Source of the DNA: Mariniphaga sediminis
GTDB lineage: Bacteria; Bacteroidota; Bacteroidia; Bacteroidales; Prolixibacteraceae
Direction: 5' to 3'
Assembly: GCF_003573545.1 (NCBI RefSeq)
Contig: NZ_QWET01000018.1
Span: 32,545-96,544, forward strand
Length of the DNA: 64,000 nucleotides
Below, piece by piece: positions 44,104 to 52,623 of this stretch. The notes beneath the pieces are model-generated. The model was given only the letters and a program-made list of their open reading frames with translations, was not told the DNA's origin and did not search any database. The translations under genes were made by a program, and so were the position numbers. Every line of letters begins with the position of its first letter. The stretch's first letter is position 1.

Positions 44104-44207
44104 GATTTTTCAATTTCAGCAACAATTACCACATCGTTTTTTCCGTCCCACGGATTAGGATTAAATGCGGGGTAACAGAAGGTATCATGTAAGGTTTTCT
44201 GTGGCAT
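44100..44207 (-). CDS. Possible 35-residue ORF coupled to the GNAT-YoaP gene
   Basis: Open frame from the ATG at 44207 to a TGA that overlaps the next gene's ATG by 4 bases, the classical arrangement for translational coupling. The peptide ends with DVVIVAEIEKS and contains NPNPWDGKND. It may be a leader peptide or the 3' remnant of a lost upstream gene, which the CYPAFNPNPWDG composition would fit. No clear ribosome-binding site. Confidence 0.35.
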   Translation of the reverse strand: MPQKTLHDTFCYPAFNPNPWDGKNDVVIVAEIEKS

Positions 44208-44331
44208 GATGTTGGTTTTTTTGTTGTGTAAAATTACCACAAACTTTTAATGTTTTCCAACAAACTGCTTTTTCGTTTTGGAAGTATTATTGCCTGATAT
44301 TATCTGAAAAACCAGGGAAGGCAGGGATAAA

Positions 44332-44544
44332 TCAGTACACCTGCTTGACAAAAACAACCCGGATTTGTATCCCGTCCTCAGAACCATCGTCAGAAACAAT
44401 GTTTCCAGTTATCTCCCAAAATCTTTGGCTACCCATGCTTCCCTGCAACCGAGCAAATCTTTTTAACCCGTTTAATGTTCTGAATGCGTAAACCGTTGTG
44501 CCTATTACGGGCCTTTGATCATCAAATCTGTATGCTTTTTCCAT
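44332..44544 (-). CDS. Small conserved hypothetical protein
   Basis: 70-residue protein starting at the ATG at 44544 (MEKAYRFDDQR); the frame extends 8 codons upstream. Contains VYAFRTLNGLKRFARLQGS and ends VVFVKQVY. No recognised domain, no signal, no membrane helix. It lies 62 bases downstream of a lipoprotein gene on the same strand. Probably real because of its balanced composition and isolated position, but function is unknown. Confidence 0.5.
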   Translation of the reverse strand: MEKAYRFDDQRPVIGTTVYAFRTLNGLKRFARLQGSMGSQRFWEITGNIVSDDGSEDGIQIRVVFVKQVY

Positions 44545-44606
44545 GATAATGAATTTGTTTGGTTTCAACTTTTTTGGGGTATTTTCAACTTTGTTGTTTT
44601 TGATTA

Positions 44607-45122
44607 TTAAAATGAATCCTGTTCCATGGCAGCGTTCAATTTTGGAATATCTTCATTCTTCGGAATAAATGCACTGCTGCCAAAATAAATTTTCCAGGCT
44701 CCGTTAATCTTCGTAAGATGGTAGACATTTCTCCAAGGTATTTTGGGAGTGTACATGGGCATCATGTGCTGATCTACCACTGTAGCTGAGTTGCCGTCGG
44801 GCGCCAGTTTTATTAACCGGTCACTAATAAAATGAATGCCGGGGAAAGTGTCTGTTTGGGCAAACATTTCAGTCCATAGCTCCGTTATTTGCTGTTTGCT
44901 CATATTCTCAGAAGGGTCGGTTCCAAGGTACACAGCATCTTCTGTTAGGCTGGAGGTAAGAAAAGCCACATCTTTGGTGCTAAATGACGCATTAAACTGG
45001 TTGATAAAAGAATCAACAGTAGCTTTTTCCGTTTCAAAATCGGGTGTTTTGACTTCGGTTTTTTGCTGGCAGGCAATCATTGTTACCACCATCAGGCAGA
45101 AAAACAGGAAATTTCTTTTCAT
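44607..45122 (-). CDS. SnoaL/DUF4440-like (NTF2-fold) lipoprotein
   Basis: 171-residue lipoprotein (Cys 18, VTMIAC) with one NTF2-like cone-shaped domain: ATVDSFINQFNASFSTKD, TEDAVYLGTDPSENMSK and NVYHLTKINGAWKIYFGS. Such domains bind small hydrophobic ligands or have isomerase/hydrolase activity; many are sensor-like. Likely on the periplasmic face of a membrane. Single gene or paired with the small gene downstream. No specific function inferred. Confidence 0.78.
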   Translation of the reverse strand: MKRNFLFFCLMVVTMIACQQKTEVKTPDFETEKATVDSFINQFNASFSTKDVAFLTSSLTEDAVYLGTDPSENMSKQQITELWTEMFAQTDTFPGIHFISDRLIKLAPDGNSATVVDQHMMPMYTPKIPWRNVYHLTKINGAWKIYFGSSAFIPKNEDIPKLNAAMEQDSF

Positions 45123-45301
45123 AGCCTAAATGTTTAAAATTGATGCTATTAAAGGTACGTCATTAATAAACTAAAATCAAGTATTTTTTTGATGAGAGGA
45201 TGTTGGGAAGGGATCTTAGGGATATGAATCGATGGGGTAAATTTCGATTATTCTATTTGGCGTCGCAAGTATTTTGCGCCATGTCGTTTTGAATGTTCTA
45301 A

Positions 45302-45315
45302 CCGTTTTTTAACGG
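45302..45315. repeat. Short inverted repeat
   Basis: CCGTT, TTTT, AACGG forms a perfect 5-base stem between the SnoaL-like and AraC genes. It may help termination of the AraC transcript (minus strand), but the stem is short. Confidence 0.3.
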
Positions 45316-45355
45316 CTCAACGACCATTTTCTGCCTTGTGACGGCAAAGATTTTT

Positions 45356-45916
45356 TTACACTTCGTCCAGTGACTTGCGCTTTTGATCACGAATATTTTT
45401 GAAATGAGTAGGGGTGAGGCCAGTCACTTTTTTAAACTGGTTGCTTAAATGGGCAACGCTCGAATAATTGAGTTGAAAGGCAATCTCGCTCAAAGTTAGT
45501 TCGTCATACACAAGCAGTTCTTTTACTTTTTCAATTTTTTGAGCGATATAATATTTTTCAATGGTCGTTCCTTCTACTTCAGAAAAAAGTTGGGTTAAGT
45601 AGTTGTAATCGTGATTAAGGAGACTGCTTAAGTAGTCGGAAAGGTTGGTTTTTATTTCGTCATTTTGCCGGTGTACCAATTCTATAATCAGGTTTTTTAT
45701 TTTTTCGATAAGCCGGCTTTTTTTATCGTCGATAATTGAAAAACCTACTCTTTGCAGTGCCTCTTCAATGTTCAATTTTTCTGTATCTGTCAATTCATTG
45801 TCGAGCACAACTTCGCCCAGTTCAACAACACGCGGGGTATAGCCAAGGCGTTCCATCTCAGCTTTTACAACCATTTTGCAACGGCTGCACACCATATTTT
45901 TGATGTGGAGTTTCAT
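45356..45916 (-). CDS. AraC-family regulator with HMA-like metal-binding N-terminus
   Basis: 186-residue protein. Residues 1-70 look like a heavy-metal-associated (HMA/CopZ) ferredoxin fold with MVCSRCK (Cys10, Cys13). A helical linker follows, then an AraC helix-turn-helix domain (about 95-186: LTLSEIAFQLNYSSVAHLS, FKKVTGLTPTHFK). Metal binding could control DNA binding; this is inference. It is short for an AraC protein (usually 250-300). No metal-transport gene is adjacent; the nearest gene is a MATE exporter 295 bases upstream. Confidence 0.8.
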   Translation of the reverse strand: MKLHIKNMVCSRCKMVVKAEMERLGYTPRVVELGEVVLDNELTDTEKLNIEEALQRVGFSIIDDKKSRLIEKIKNLIIELVHRQNDEIKTNLSDYLSSLLNHDYNYLTQLFSEVEGTTIEKYYIAQKIEKVKELLVYDELTLSEIAFQLNYSSVAHLSNQFKKVTGLTPTHFKNIRDQKRKSLDEV

Positions 45917-46211
45917 CTCTGTATATTTTCAATCAATGTGCTAATTTATATAAACGTGCTTTTTTATTTTAATTATCAGTGAGATATAATTTCTATGCAC
46001 TCCTTTTCGTGATATTAAAAAACACATTATCCCGTTTGTATTTTGTAAAGTACAATGTTACAAACTTTCGAAGAATATACCTATTGAAGTGTTCCGACTT
46101 TTACAGTGCATTCCATTGGCCGGCCTGTTCTCCTGGCTGGCGCGAAAGTTGGTGCCCATTTTTACTTCCGGCTAAATTAGAGGATTTGCGGCATTTTATA
46201 TGACGCTCCGG
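45917..46211. other. Intergenic region with a TTTGTAA dyad
   Basis: 295 bases between the AraC gene and the 3' end of the MATE gene. Contains an inverted repeat TTTGTAA (46042-46048) / TTACAAA (46058-46064), extended by another GTTTGTA at 46034. A 74-codon plus-strand frame (45979-46203) has Cys/Trp/Arg-rich composition and is probably not a gene. Confidence 0.4.
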
Positions 46212-47648
46212 TCAAACTTTTACCGTTTTCCATTTTCCCTTTTTAAACAGCCACAGGGTGAATAAACCTACTGAGGTTTCAGAGAAAAAGATGGCCCAGA
46301 ATACACCGGAATGTTGCCAGTCGAATCCAATGGCCAGCAGGTACGACAACGGTATTTGTATCAACCAGAAAAATACAAGGTTGATTTTGGTTGGGGTTTT
46401 TGTATCACCGGCACCGTTGAATGCCTGCGTGGAAACCATCCACCATCCATAAACAAAGTAGGAAAGGGAAAGAATACGCAGCCACTCGGCACCAATTTTT
46501 GTTACAAGTTCATCTTCTGTAAAAATTCCCATAAGGGAGCGATTAAAGATAAAATAGACAATGGAAACTCCTATCAGAAACAGCATATTGTAAAATCCTG
46601 TTTTCCAGACAGCCGACTCAGCCCTGTCCGGGTTTCCTGCTCCCAGGTTTTGTCCCACCAGTGTGGCTGCGGCATTCGATAACCCCCATGCCGGCATCAT
46701 GGTAAACATCATAATTCGCAGGGCAATGGTAGAACCTGCAACCGCTTCGCTGCCCACATCGGCCAGTATGCGCATGATAAAAATCCAGGATGTCATGGCC
46801 ACAATCATCTGCCCGATTCCTCCCAGTGATGTTCGGGCGATGTTGAGCATCGCGATTCCATTCCATCGTAATTGCGGAAGGGTGACCCGGATGTGTTTTA
46901 CACCTTTAAAAAGCAACCATAACTGGATGAGGACACCGACTCCCCTTCCAATGTTGGTGGCAATGGCGGCTCCCTGGATTCCCATCGCTGGCACTGGCCC
47001 CCAACCGAAAATGAGCAAGGGATCGAGGATGATATTGATCCCGTTTGAAATCCAGAGAATGCGCATGGCAATTGCCGCATCGCCGGCTCCACGGAATATG
47101 GCATTTATCACGAATAGCAACATGATTACGGCATTTCCACCCAGCATCCACTGGGTGTAACGATAGCCTGTTTCCATGGCCCATTGGTCGGCTCCCATCA
47201 GTGCCAGTAAATCTTTTGCAAACAAGATTCCGGCCACAGCAAAAGGCACAGAAGCCAGCATGGCCAGAATAACGGATTGGATAGCTGAAGCGCCCGCTCC
47301 TTCCTTGTTTTTTTCACCGATTCTCCGGGCTACAATCGCCGTTACAGCCATTGAAAGCCCCATCCCAATGGAGTACAGCAGGAACAGGTATGTTTCTGTA
47401 AGTCCCACAGTGGCCACGGCCTCCGGTCCTAATTTCCCTACAAAGTAAATGTCTACTACAGCAAAGGTCGATTCCATAATCAGCTCCAGAATCATGGGGA
47501 CTGCCAGAAGGAAAATGGCCTTTTTTATTCCAATTTTTGTGTAATCAGCTTCTGTCCCTTTTAAGGCATTTTTTAACTCTTGCCAAATGGAACTCTGTGG
47601 TATATGGGCCATTGTTTCTTTTGTCGCCGTTGTATTGTTTTCTGTCAT
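46212..47648 (-). CDS. MATE-family multidrug efflux transporter
   Basis: 478-residue, 12-helix antiporter. Two MATE halves are visible: FLLAVPMILELIMESTFAVVD and the second half with MMPAWGLSNAAATLVGQNLGAG. VGKLGPEAVATVGLTE and NAIFRGAGDAAIAMRI are characteristic. It exports cationic drugs or metabolites with Na+ or H+. A 40-residue N-terminal cytosolic lead is usual in Bacteroidota members. It has its own promoter on the minus strand (47722-47753). Confidence 0.92.
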   Translation of the reverse strand: MTENNTTATKETMAHIPQSSIWQELKNALKGTEADYTKIGIKKAIFLLAVPMILELIMESTFAVVDIYFVGKLGPEAVATVGLTETYLFLLYSIGMGLSMAVTAIVARRIGEKNKEGAGASAIQSVILAMLASVPFAVAGILFAKDLLALMGADQWAMETGYRYTQWMLGGNAVIMLLFVINAIFRGAGDAAIAMRILWISNGINIILDPLLIFGWGPVPAMGIQGAAIATNIGRGVGVLIQLWLLFKGVKHIRVTLPQLRWNGIAMLNIARTSLGGIGQMIVAMTSWIFIMRILADVGSEAVAGSTIALRIMMFTMMPAWGLSNAAATLVGQNLGAGNPDRAESAVWKTGFYNMLFLIGVSIVYFIFNRSLMGIFTEDELVTKIGAEWLRILSLSYFVYGWWMVSTQAFNGAGDTKTPTKINLVFFWLIQIPLSYLLAIGFDWQHSGVFWAIFFSETSVGLFTLWLFKKGKWKTVKV

Positions 47649-47972
47649 GTTTTTATTGCTTATAGGGTGTGATAATTAACATTTTTAAAATCGAAAGGTT
47701 GATTTACTTTTTTCGACGGCACAAATTTATTGGCTGTTTTTCATACTTTCAAGGGGCAATTCTGACATTTTAACGGGTTGAATGCGTCAGTGCCACAGGA
47801 CCCTTTCAGGATATTTCTTCTTTTGGGGATACTTTTATCCCTTTTAAAAAAGAGGCTATTCCTTCCTAACTACCATCATCTTTCTACGGATGTGCGTCCT
47901 TTTTCGGGATCTTTTCTGAGTTAATTGGGTGTTTTTTTTAGGGCATCTTAATCGGCTGGACAGCCAAATACA
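47649..47972. other. Intergenic region upstream of the MATE gene
   Basis: 324 bases. Holds the MATE promoter (described separately). The part from 47780 to 47970 has no open frame, no repeat and no terminator that I can support. Confidence 0.5.
47722..47753 (-). promoter_or_regulatory. Promoter of the MATE gene
   Basis: On the minus strand CTTG (47753-47750), 20 bases, TAAATTTG (47729-47722): a full -7 match and a one-base-off -33. The predicted leader is about 67 bases. Confidence 0.6.
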
Positions 47973-48695
47973 TTAAAGAGTGGGTTCCCATAAAGAAATT
48001 TCGGCATGTTGCCTATTCTTTCTCCATATTTCAAATGCTTCAAATGTTTCTACTCCATCATCAATTACGGCCTGATAGATTTCTATTCCCGGAATTTTCT
48101 CAGTGCCTTGTTCGCTTTCCCATTTTATATTCAGAATTTTCTTTTTCAGCGGCTCTGAGAGTACCGCGCTGATTTTGTCAGTTACACGCTCAATCATGCC
48201 TGCATACGGAGATTCGTTTTTTATATGGATAATATCAATGGTCCAAATACGTTCCGGGTTTTCTTCATACAGCAAATGCCATTCAAGGCACATATCTTCC
48301 TTGTCCAGCAGGTTTTTGTATATCACCTCTTTTATCTTCGGGTTTTTACTTATCTCCGCTATGGCTTTAAAGCTTTTTTCTATTGAAAATTTTTTTGAAT
48401 AAGTATGGAAATCAATATCCAAATGGTTCATTAAAAGTCCGGTTTTAACTGATCCGACCAGATTACAGGTTGAATTTAAATTCTCCCAGGTTTCATAAAT
48501 TCTCAGCTCATCAATAATCCGGTATGCTCTGTTCAGGTTCTGATTCGAAGTATTTGTTATTTTATCCATTTTTGTAGTAACCAAAAGGCTTTTTATTTCA
48601 TTTGTAAAATAAGGCAATTTGTAAATATGATGGGGTAAAACCCTTAACTCAGTATTCCACAAATCGTTCACTTCAGTGAACGGCAATTTATACAT
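47973..48695 (-). CDS. Nucleotidyltransferase-fold protein
   Basis: 240-residue cytosolic protein. CNLVGSVKTGLLMNHLDIDF resembles the Pol-beta/MNT nucleotidyltransferase core (GS loop, then LDIDF as the metal-binding DxD), and SPYAGMIERVTDKIS resembles the following helix. Homologues are sometimes labelled phosphoglycerate mutase, wrongly. Start uncertain: 48695 gives 240 residues, 48569 (MDKITNTSNQ) gives 198 and begins nearer the conserved part. Could be a nucleotidyltransferase or an antitoxin-type protein; no partner toxin gene is adjacent. Confidence 0.6.
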   Translation of the reverse strand: MYKLPFTEVNDLWNTELRVLPHHIYKLPYFTNEIKSLLVTTKMDKITNTSNQNLNRAYRIIDELRIYETWENLNSTCNLVGSVKTGLLMNHLDIDFHTYSKKFSIEKSFKAIAEISKNPKIKEVIYKNLLDKEDMCLEWHLLYEENPERIWTIDIIHIKNESPYAGMIERVTDKISAVLSEPLKKKILNIKWESEQGTEKIPGIEIYQAVIDDGVETFEAFEIWRKNRQHAEISLWEPTL

Positions 48696-48793
48696 CCATT
48701 CTGGTTTTGTTGACTATTTATTGGAGTCTGCTTTCGCTGATACCTGTCATAAACTGCTTTTGGCGGGGCTTTAATCGTATTTTTGTGCCAGTG

Positions 48794-49873
48794 TTAAAGG
48801 CTTTTCACTGTTTCAAACAAAGTCAGGATATTTTCTACCGGTGTATCTTCCTGAATATTATGTGCCGGCGCTATAATATAGCCACCATTTTTTCCTAAAA
48901 CATCAGCTCTCCTTATCACTTCATTTTTTACTTCCTGAGTCGTTCCGTTCGGCAAAATTTCTTGTACGCAGATTCCCCCAAAAAAGATCAGATCGTTTCC
49001 AAAACGATTTTTAAGTTCCTGAGGCTCCATCCCGCTTGCAAGAGGCTGGATGGGATTCAGGATATCAAGACCAAGCTCAATAAAATCGGGTATCAGTGGT
49101 TTGATTGCCCCACAAGAATGCCAGGCCAACTTGATATCAGGATTTACCTTCCTGTATTCATAAAACATTTCTTTAATCCGCGGTTTAAAAATTTTCCTAA
49201 AGGTATCCTCATCCATCATCAGGCTGGTTTGGGAACCAAAATCATCGCCACACCATAAAACATCGGCTCCCATTTCTATCATTTTTTTGCCATACTCTGT
49301 ATGAATGAATTGAATTTTATCCAACAAGGGATTGATATATTCTGCTTCCATCATCATATCAATCAGGAATTTTTCCAAACCAGTAAGATACCAGGCGGTT
49401 TCAAACAAAGTCGTTTCCAGATCGGCAATAATACCATGTGTTTTTCTGTATTTGTTAATGGTTTTTTGGGCTTCATCCCACCGGCCTTTAGCAAAAGGAT
49501 CGGGGAATTTGTACTGTTCAATGTCCTTTGCGGTTTCTGCATGTGCTAATGGAAATTCATAAAACTCGTTGTACTGGCCGGTATCTTTGAATACCATGCC
49601 CCATTCATTTTTTATCAGCCCTCCCTCAAGTTTTATTGTGGGGTTATCCGTTGGAGCACATGCTGCAATACCAACCGCATCAGCACCCAGTTCTGCCATT
49701 AATCCCATATGCGAGGCCCTTGTGGAAAGCATAGAATCCAATGGCTCTTCAAAGGGCAGGCCAGTATGGTCACTTAACATTTTGGCTACCTGGGGTGTAA
49801 CTGAAACATATAATGGCACCCTGTCGGATATTTCTCTGTTAATGGTTTTTAAGAACCTTTCTCTTGCGTTCAT
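48794..49873 (-). CDS. Uroporphyrinogen-decarboxylase/MtaA-family protein
   Basis: 359-residue TIM barrel of the UroD superfamily. It starts NARERFLKTINREISDRVPL, and has AWHSCGAIKPLIPDFIE (His and Cys as zinc ligands of the methyltransferase-type members), GLDILNPIQPLASGMEP and GGYIIAPAHNIQEDTP near the end. Presence of H-x-C and absence of the UroD N-terminal Arg cluster argue for a corrinoid-dependent methyltransferase (MtaA-like) rather than haem synthesis. No corrinoid protein gene lies nearby. A perfect 8-base dyad (49939-49958) lies 66 bases upstream. Confidence 0.83.
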   Translation of the reverse strand: MNARERFLKTINREISDRVPLYVSVTPQVAKMLSDHTGLPFEEPLDSMLSTRASHMGLMAELGADAVGIAACAPTDNPTIKLEGGLIKNEWGMVFKDTGQYNEFYEFPLAHAETAKDIEQYKFPDPFAKGRWDEAQKTINKYRKTHGIIADLETTLFETAWYLTGLEKFLIDMMMEAEYINPLLDKIQFIHTEYGKKMIEMGADVLWCGDDFGSQTSLMMDEDTFRKIFKPRIKEMFYEYRKVNPDIKLAWHSCGAIKPLIPDFIELGLDILNPIQPLASGMEPQELKNRFGNDLIFFGGICVQEILPNGTTQEVKNEVIRRADVLGKNGGYIIAPAHNIQEDTPVENILTLFETVKSL

Positions 49874-50173
49874 ATTTGATTTTTGGTTTCTAATTACAAA
49901 TACTGGTTATCCCGTTGGTTGAATTATTTTATTAATCAATTGTTTAATAATAAACAATAAGCAGGTTGTGTTCATGTTGTTGATATTCAATGGTTTATTT
50001 CTGTAGTCAAAAGCCGCTTGTCAATACATAATTTGAAGGTAAACTTCGATAAAATATTGATGATTTACAAGATAATTAGTAATGATTTGAGCATGGATAG
50101 AAAGAACCTGCATTTCTTAAAACAAAAACTGATTATATGGAAGATGGTACGCAGAGAGGTGGCGAAGTATGCT
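49874..50173. other. Intergenic region with an operator-like dyad
   Basis: 300 bases between two minus-strand genes. ATTGTTTA (49939-49946), ATAA, TAAACAAT (49951-49958) is a perfect dyad and lies where an operator for the UroD-family gene would be. No -7 match was found. Confidence 0.5.
49939..49958. promoter_or_regulatory. Perfect 8-base-arm dyad upstream of the UroD-family gene
   Basis: Symmetric arms ATTGTTTA and TAAACAAT with a 4-base spacer. Possible binding site for a dimeric regulator, with AT-rich chance symmetry as the alternative. Confidence 0.4.
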
Positions 50174-50623
50174 TTAAATTCCTAGTTCCGTTAATAGGTT
50201 TATTTTTACTTTTTCAATATTTTCAACCGGCAACCAATCGTCCATGTTCACATAATCTGACCTGTCTATTTGGAATGGTTCAATAGTTTTAAAATCCTTT
50301 ATAGTTATTAAAACCAAATATCTTTTACCGGAAAATCTTTTTTTTTGTCCGGGGGCTAGAAATAGTTTATCCTGATTTTTCTCAACCATTTCAACTGATT
50401 GTTCTTTTGTCAGCTTTTCCGAATTGAAAACGCTTTCAACAAAGGCTTTCCCTTTAATAAGACCGTCTCCTTTGTTTTCCACAAAATACAAAACATCTCC
50501 TTTGTTTACGCGTCCATAAGGTAATTTCCGTCCCATAGCTCCACGGATAATCATTGTTTTTTGTCCGCTTTTTAGGTGTTCAAGTTCTTTCGCTTTATAA
50601 TCGAGATACACTACATTATCCAT
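50174..50623 (-). CDS. ASCH/PUA-like domain protein
   Basis: 149-residue protein resembling the ASCH branch of the PUA superfamily, RNA-binding beta-barrels. LEHLKSGQKTMIIRGAMGRKLPYGRVNKGDVLYF has the typical order of a basic loop followed by a GDxL strand, shown here by the ends SGQKTMIIRG and NKGDVLYFVE. RYLVLITIKDF is the C-terminal strand. Role unknown; members modify or bind RNA, or are regulators. Confidence 0.55.
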   Translation of the reverse strand: MDNVVYLDYKAKELEHLKSGQKTMIIRGAMGRKLPYGRVNKGDVLYFVENKGDGLIKGKAFVESVFNSEKLTKEQSVEMVEKNQDKLFLAPGQKKRFSGKRYLVLITIKDFKTIEPFQIDRSDYVNMDDWLPVENIEKVKINLLTELGI

Positions 50624-51009
50624 AATTTACTTTTTGGTTTTTTTCTAAATTTTTAAACAAGCTCCTGTTGCTGATATGATTCGTTCGAATACATTCCTTC
50701 ATTTTAAATGCTCCCGGCAATGATTGTTGATGAGTAACTATTTATGCCTGGTAGTTTAAAATACCTGTCAACCAAAGTCTGCGCCTGCAAAGGCTTTTGC
50801 TGCTGCGGCTTGAAAGTAGCGATAAAATTTGTACGAATAAATTCTAACGGTTAAAAAATTTTGATTGGAAGGTATAAGGTCTTTCCATGGAGAAGAGCAA
50901 GGGCAATACCTTGCAGGTAGTTATATTGACTAACATTTAATGAGCCAGATTCTCTTACCTGAGGTTAGATGCAGTGGGGGTGTTAGATTATAGAATCTAT
51001 TTCATGTGC
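50624..51009. other. Intergenic region, small dyad only
   Basis: 386 bases. Contains TAGATT, ATAG, AATCTA (50984-50999) just past the AraC stop, possibly a terminator without a U-run. No open frame worth keeping and no promoter consensus. Confidence 0.45.
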
Positions 51010-51798
51010 TTATTCGATGATATAGTTTGTCGGCGTTTTTCCAAAATGTTTTTTGAATATAGCAATAAATGAGCTTGCATTTTCGTAACCTAAGTCGTAT
51101 GCAACATCTTTAATCATCCTTTTTTCTCCCAGTTGCTTTATTGCTTCAATTAATTTTAAACGCATCTTCCAATCACCAAAGCTCATTCCTAACTCTTTTA
51201 CAAAAAGTCTTGAAAGTGTTCTCGGGCTCACGCAGGATTTTTCAGCGTAGTACTCAATGGTATGTTTGCTTGAATAGTCATTCATTAAGGCATCCGTTAC
51301 TCTTTTTATTCTTTCATTATGACTTGTTGGGAGAAAAGTTGAACATGGTTTTATGCCTGAGAGTTCATCCAGTAACACTTCAAAAATTCGTTCTTGCGGC
51401 GATGTTAATCGGTCAGGATTTGAGAAGGATATAATTTTTGTCAATAAACTTTTGATGAAACCTGAGGTATCGAAAGCAAAGCTATTTTTTGGTAATTTGT
51501 TCAGTTTGGATTTATCAATAAAAGCAGAAATAACTTCTACATTATTGGGAAAATATACCTGATGTTTTTCATTGCTCGCAATCCAAACGCTTTGCGACGG
51601 ATTGACTATCCAAATATTATTTTCTGTTTCAACTTTCATTATGCCACTATTGCACAATATAATTTGTGCACGCGGATGGGCATGGTAGTCCGCACATTTT
51701 GCGTTTTGAACCGATTCCGTGTAGGTAGTAATTGGGCGTAGTTCATCTATTTCAAAACCATGATCGACTTTAATATTTGTCTTATAATCATTATTCAT
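51010..51798 (-). CDS. AraC-family transcriptional regulator
   Basis: 262-residue regulator with an N-terminal cupin sensor (YHAHPRAQIILCNSGIMKVE, then IWIVNPSQSVWIASNEKHQV) and a C-terminal two-helix-turn-helix DNA-binding domain (AEKSCVSPRTLSRLFVKELG and DVAYDLGYENASSFIAIFKK). The frame is open to 51903, but the ATG at 51798 gives the normal AraC cupin N-terminus and leaves a 66-base divergent promoter region with the methyltransferase gene. Probably controls that gene and itself. Confidence 0.88.
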   Translation of the reverse strand: MNNDYKTNIKVDHGFEIDELRPITTYTESVQNAKCADYHAHPRAQIILCNSGIMKVETENNIWIVNPSQSVWIASNEKHQVYFPNNVEVISAFIDKSKLNKLPKNSFAFDTSGFIKSLLTKIISFSNPDRLTSPQERIFEVLLDELSGIKPCSTFLPTSHNERIKRVTDALMNDYSSKHTIEYYAEKSCVSPRTLSRLFVKELGMSFGDWKMRLKLIEAIKQLGEKRMIKDVAYDLGYENASSFIAIFKKHFGKTPTNYIIE

Positions 51799-51801
51799 TG
51801 G

Positions 51802-51843
51802 CCAAATGTAGTAATTTGGACTCAGGGATATTGACGTACTTTG
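51802..51843. promoter_or_regulatory. Divergent promoter region with CCAAAT dyad
   Basis: CCAAAT (51802-51807), six bases, ATTTGG (51814-51819). The left arm contains a minus-strand -7 match (TACATTTG at 51810-51803). On the plus strand TTTG (51815-51818) lies 18 bases before TACTTTG (51837-51843). The layout fits AraC autoregulation. Confidence 0.45.
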
Positions 51844-51864
51844 CAAAAAAATAAAGAATTTATT

Positions 51865-52623
51865 ATGGATACTAAAAAGCACAACCGGAACATCATAGAA
51901 CAATTTTCCAAACAGGCAGAAGGTTACACTTCCATTACTTCACATAGTGATGCGTTGGAAAAACTAATTAAAATGTCTTCTGCTGCCGGGGAAGATACAG
52001 TTTTGGATATTGCCTGTGGCTCAGGTATTGTTTCATGTGCATTTGCAAAATATACCAGCCATGTAACCGGAGTTGATATGACGCCTGAGATGCTGAATGA
52101 GGCAAGAAAACTCCAGGCAAAAAGAAACCTTCAGAATATTACCTGGGAAATTGGTGACGTAACCAGTTTGCCTTACGCAGATGACCATTTCTCGATTGTA
52201 ATTTCACGGTTTGGATTCCATCATTTTTTAGATCCGTTTCAGGTTTTGAATGAAATGAAGAGAGTGTGTAAACCGAATGGCGTTGTGATGGTTGTGGATG
52301 TTTCTTTGCCTGAATCAAAAATTGAAAAGTACAATAAAATGGAGAGAAACAGGGATTCTTCTCATGTGGCTGCACTTTCATTAACTACACTTTCAACCCT
52401 TTTTAAAAAGGTTGGAATTGATAAATTGGAAAAGGATAACTATTTTATGCAAATTGAACTCAATGAACAACTTCAGGCTTCATTCCCGGAAGATAAAACT
52501 GCATTGAAAAACATGATTCTTCAGGATATTGGAGTGAATGATTTAGGAATAAATGCCACAGCCTTAAACGGACATGTTTATCTTTATTACCCCATCTATA
52601 TTTTTTCCGGAAAGAAACCATAA
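51865..52623 (+). CDS. Class I SAM-dependent methyltransferase
   Basis: 252-residue Rossmann methyltransferase of the UbiE/Methyltransf_11 type. SAM motif I is VLDIACGSGIVSCAFA, motif II TGVDMTPEMLNEAR, then DVTSLPYADDHFSIVISRFG, and FHHFLDPFQVLNEMKRVCKPNG. The open frame starts at a TTG (51841), but the ATG at 51865 fits better. Divergent from an AraC gene that likely regulates it. Substrate unknown; UbiE/COQ5 is unlikely since the typical context is missing. Confidence 0.88.
   Translation: MDTKKHNRNIIEQFSKQAEGYTSITSHSDALEKLIKMSSAAGEDTVLDIACGSGIVSCAFAKYTSHVTGVDMTPEMLNEARKLQAKRNLQNITWEIGDVTSLPYADDHFSIVISRFGFHHFLDPFQVLNEMKRVCKPNGVVMVVDVSLPESKIEKYNKMERNRDSSHVAALSLTTLSTLFKKVGIDKLEKDNYFMQIELNEQLQASFPEDKTALKNMILQDIGVNDLGINATALNGHVYLYYPIYIFSGKKP

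Noticed and set aside
45260..45283. GTCGCAAGTATTTTGCG-type hairpin
   Set aside because: Only a 5-base core pairs cleanly and no second copy was seen in the window, so it is not called a repeat family.
45979..46203. 74-codon plus-strand frame
   Set aside because: Cys/Trp/Arg-rich composition at its end, no homology pattern, no promoter; probably not coding.
46663..47160. 165-residue plus-strand frame inside the MATE gene
   Set aside because: Antisense to conserved transmembrane segments; overlap artefact.
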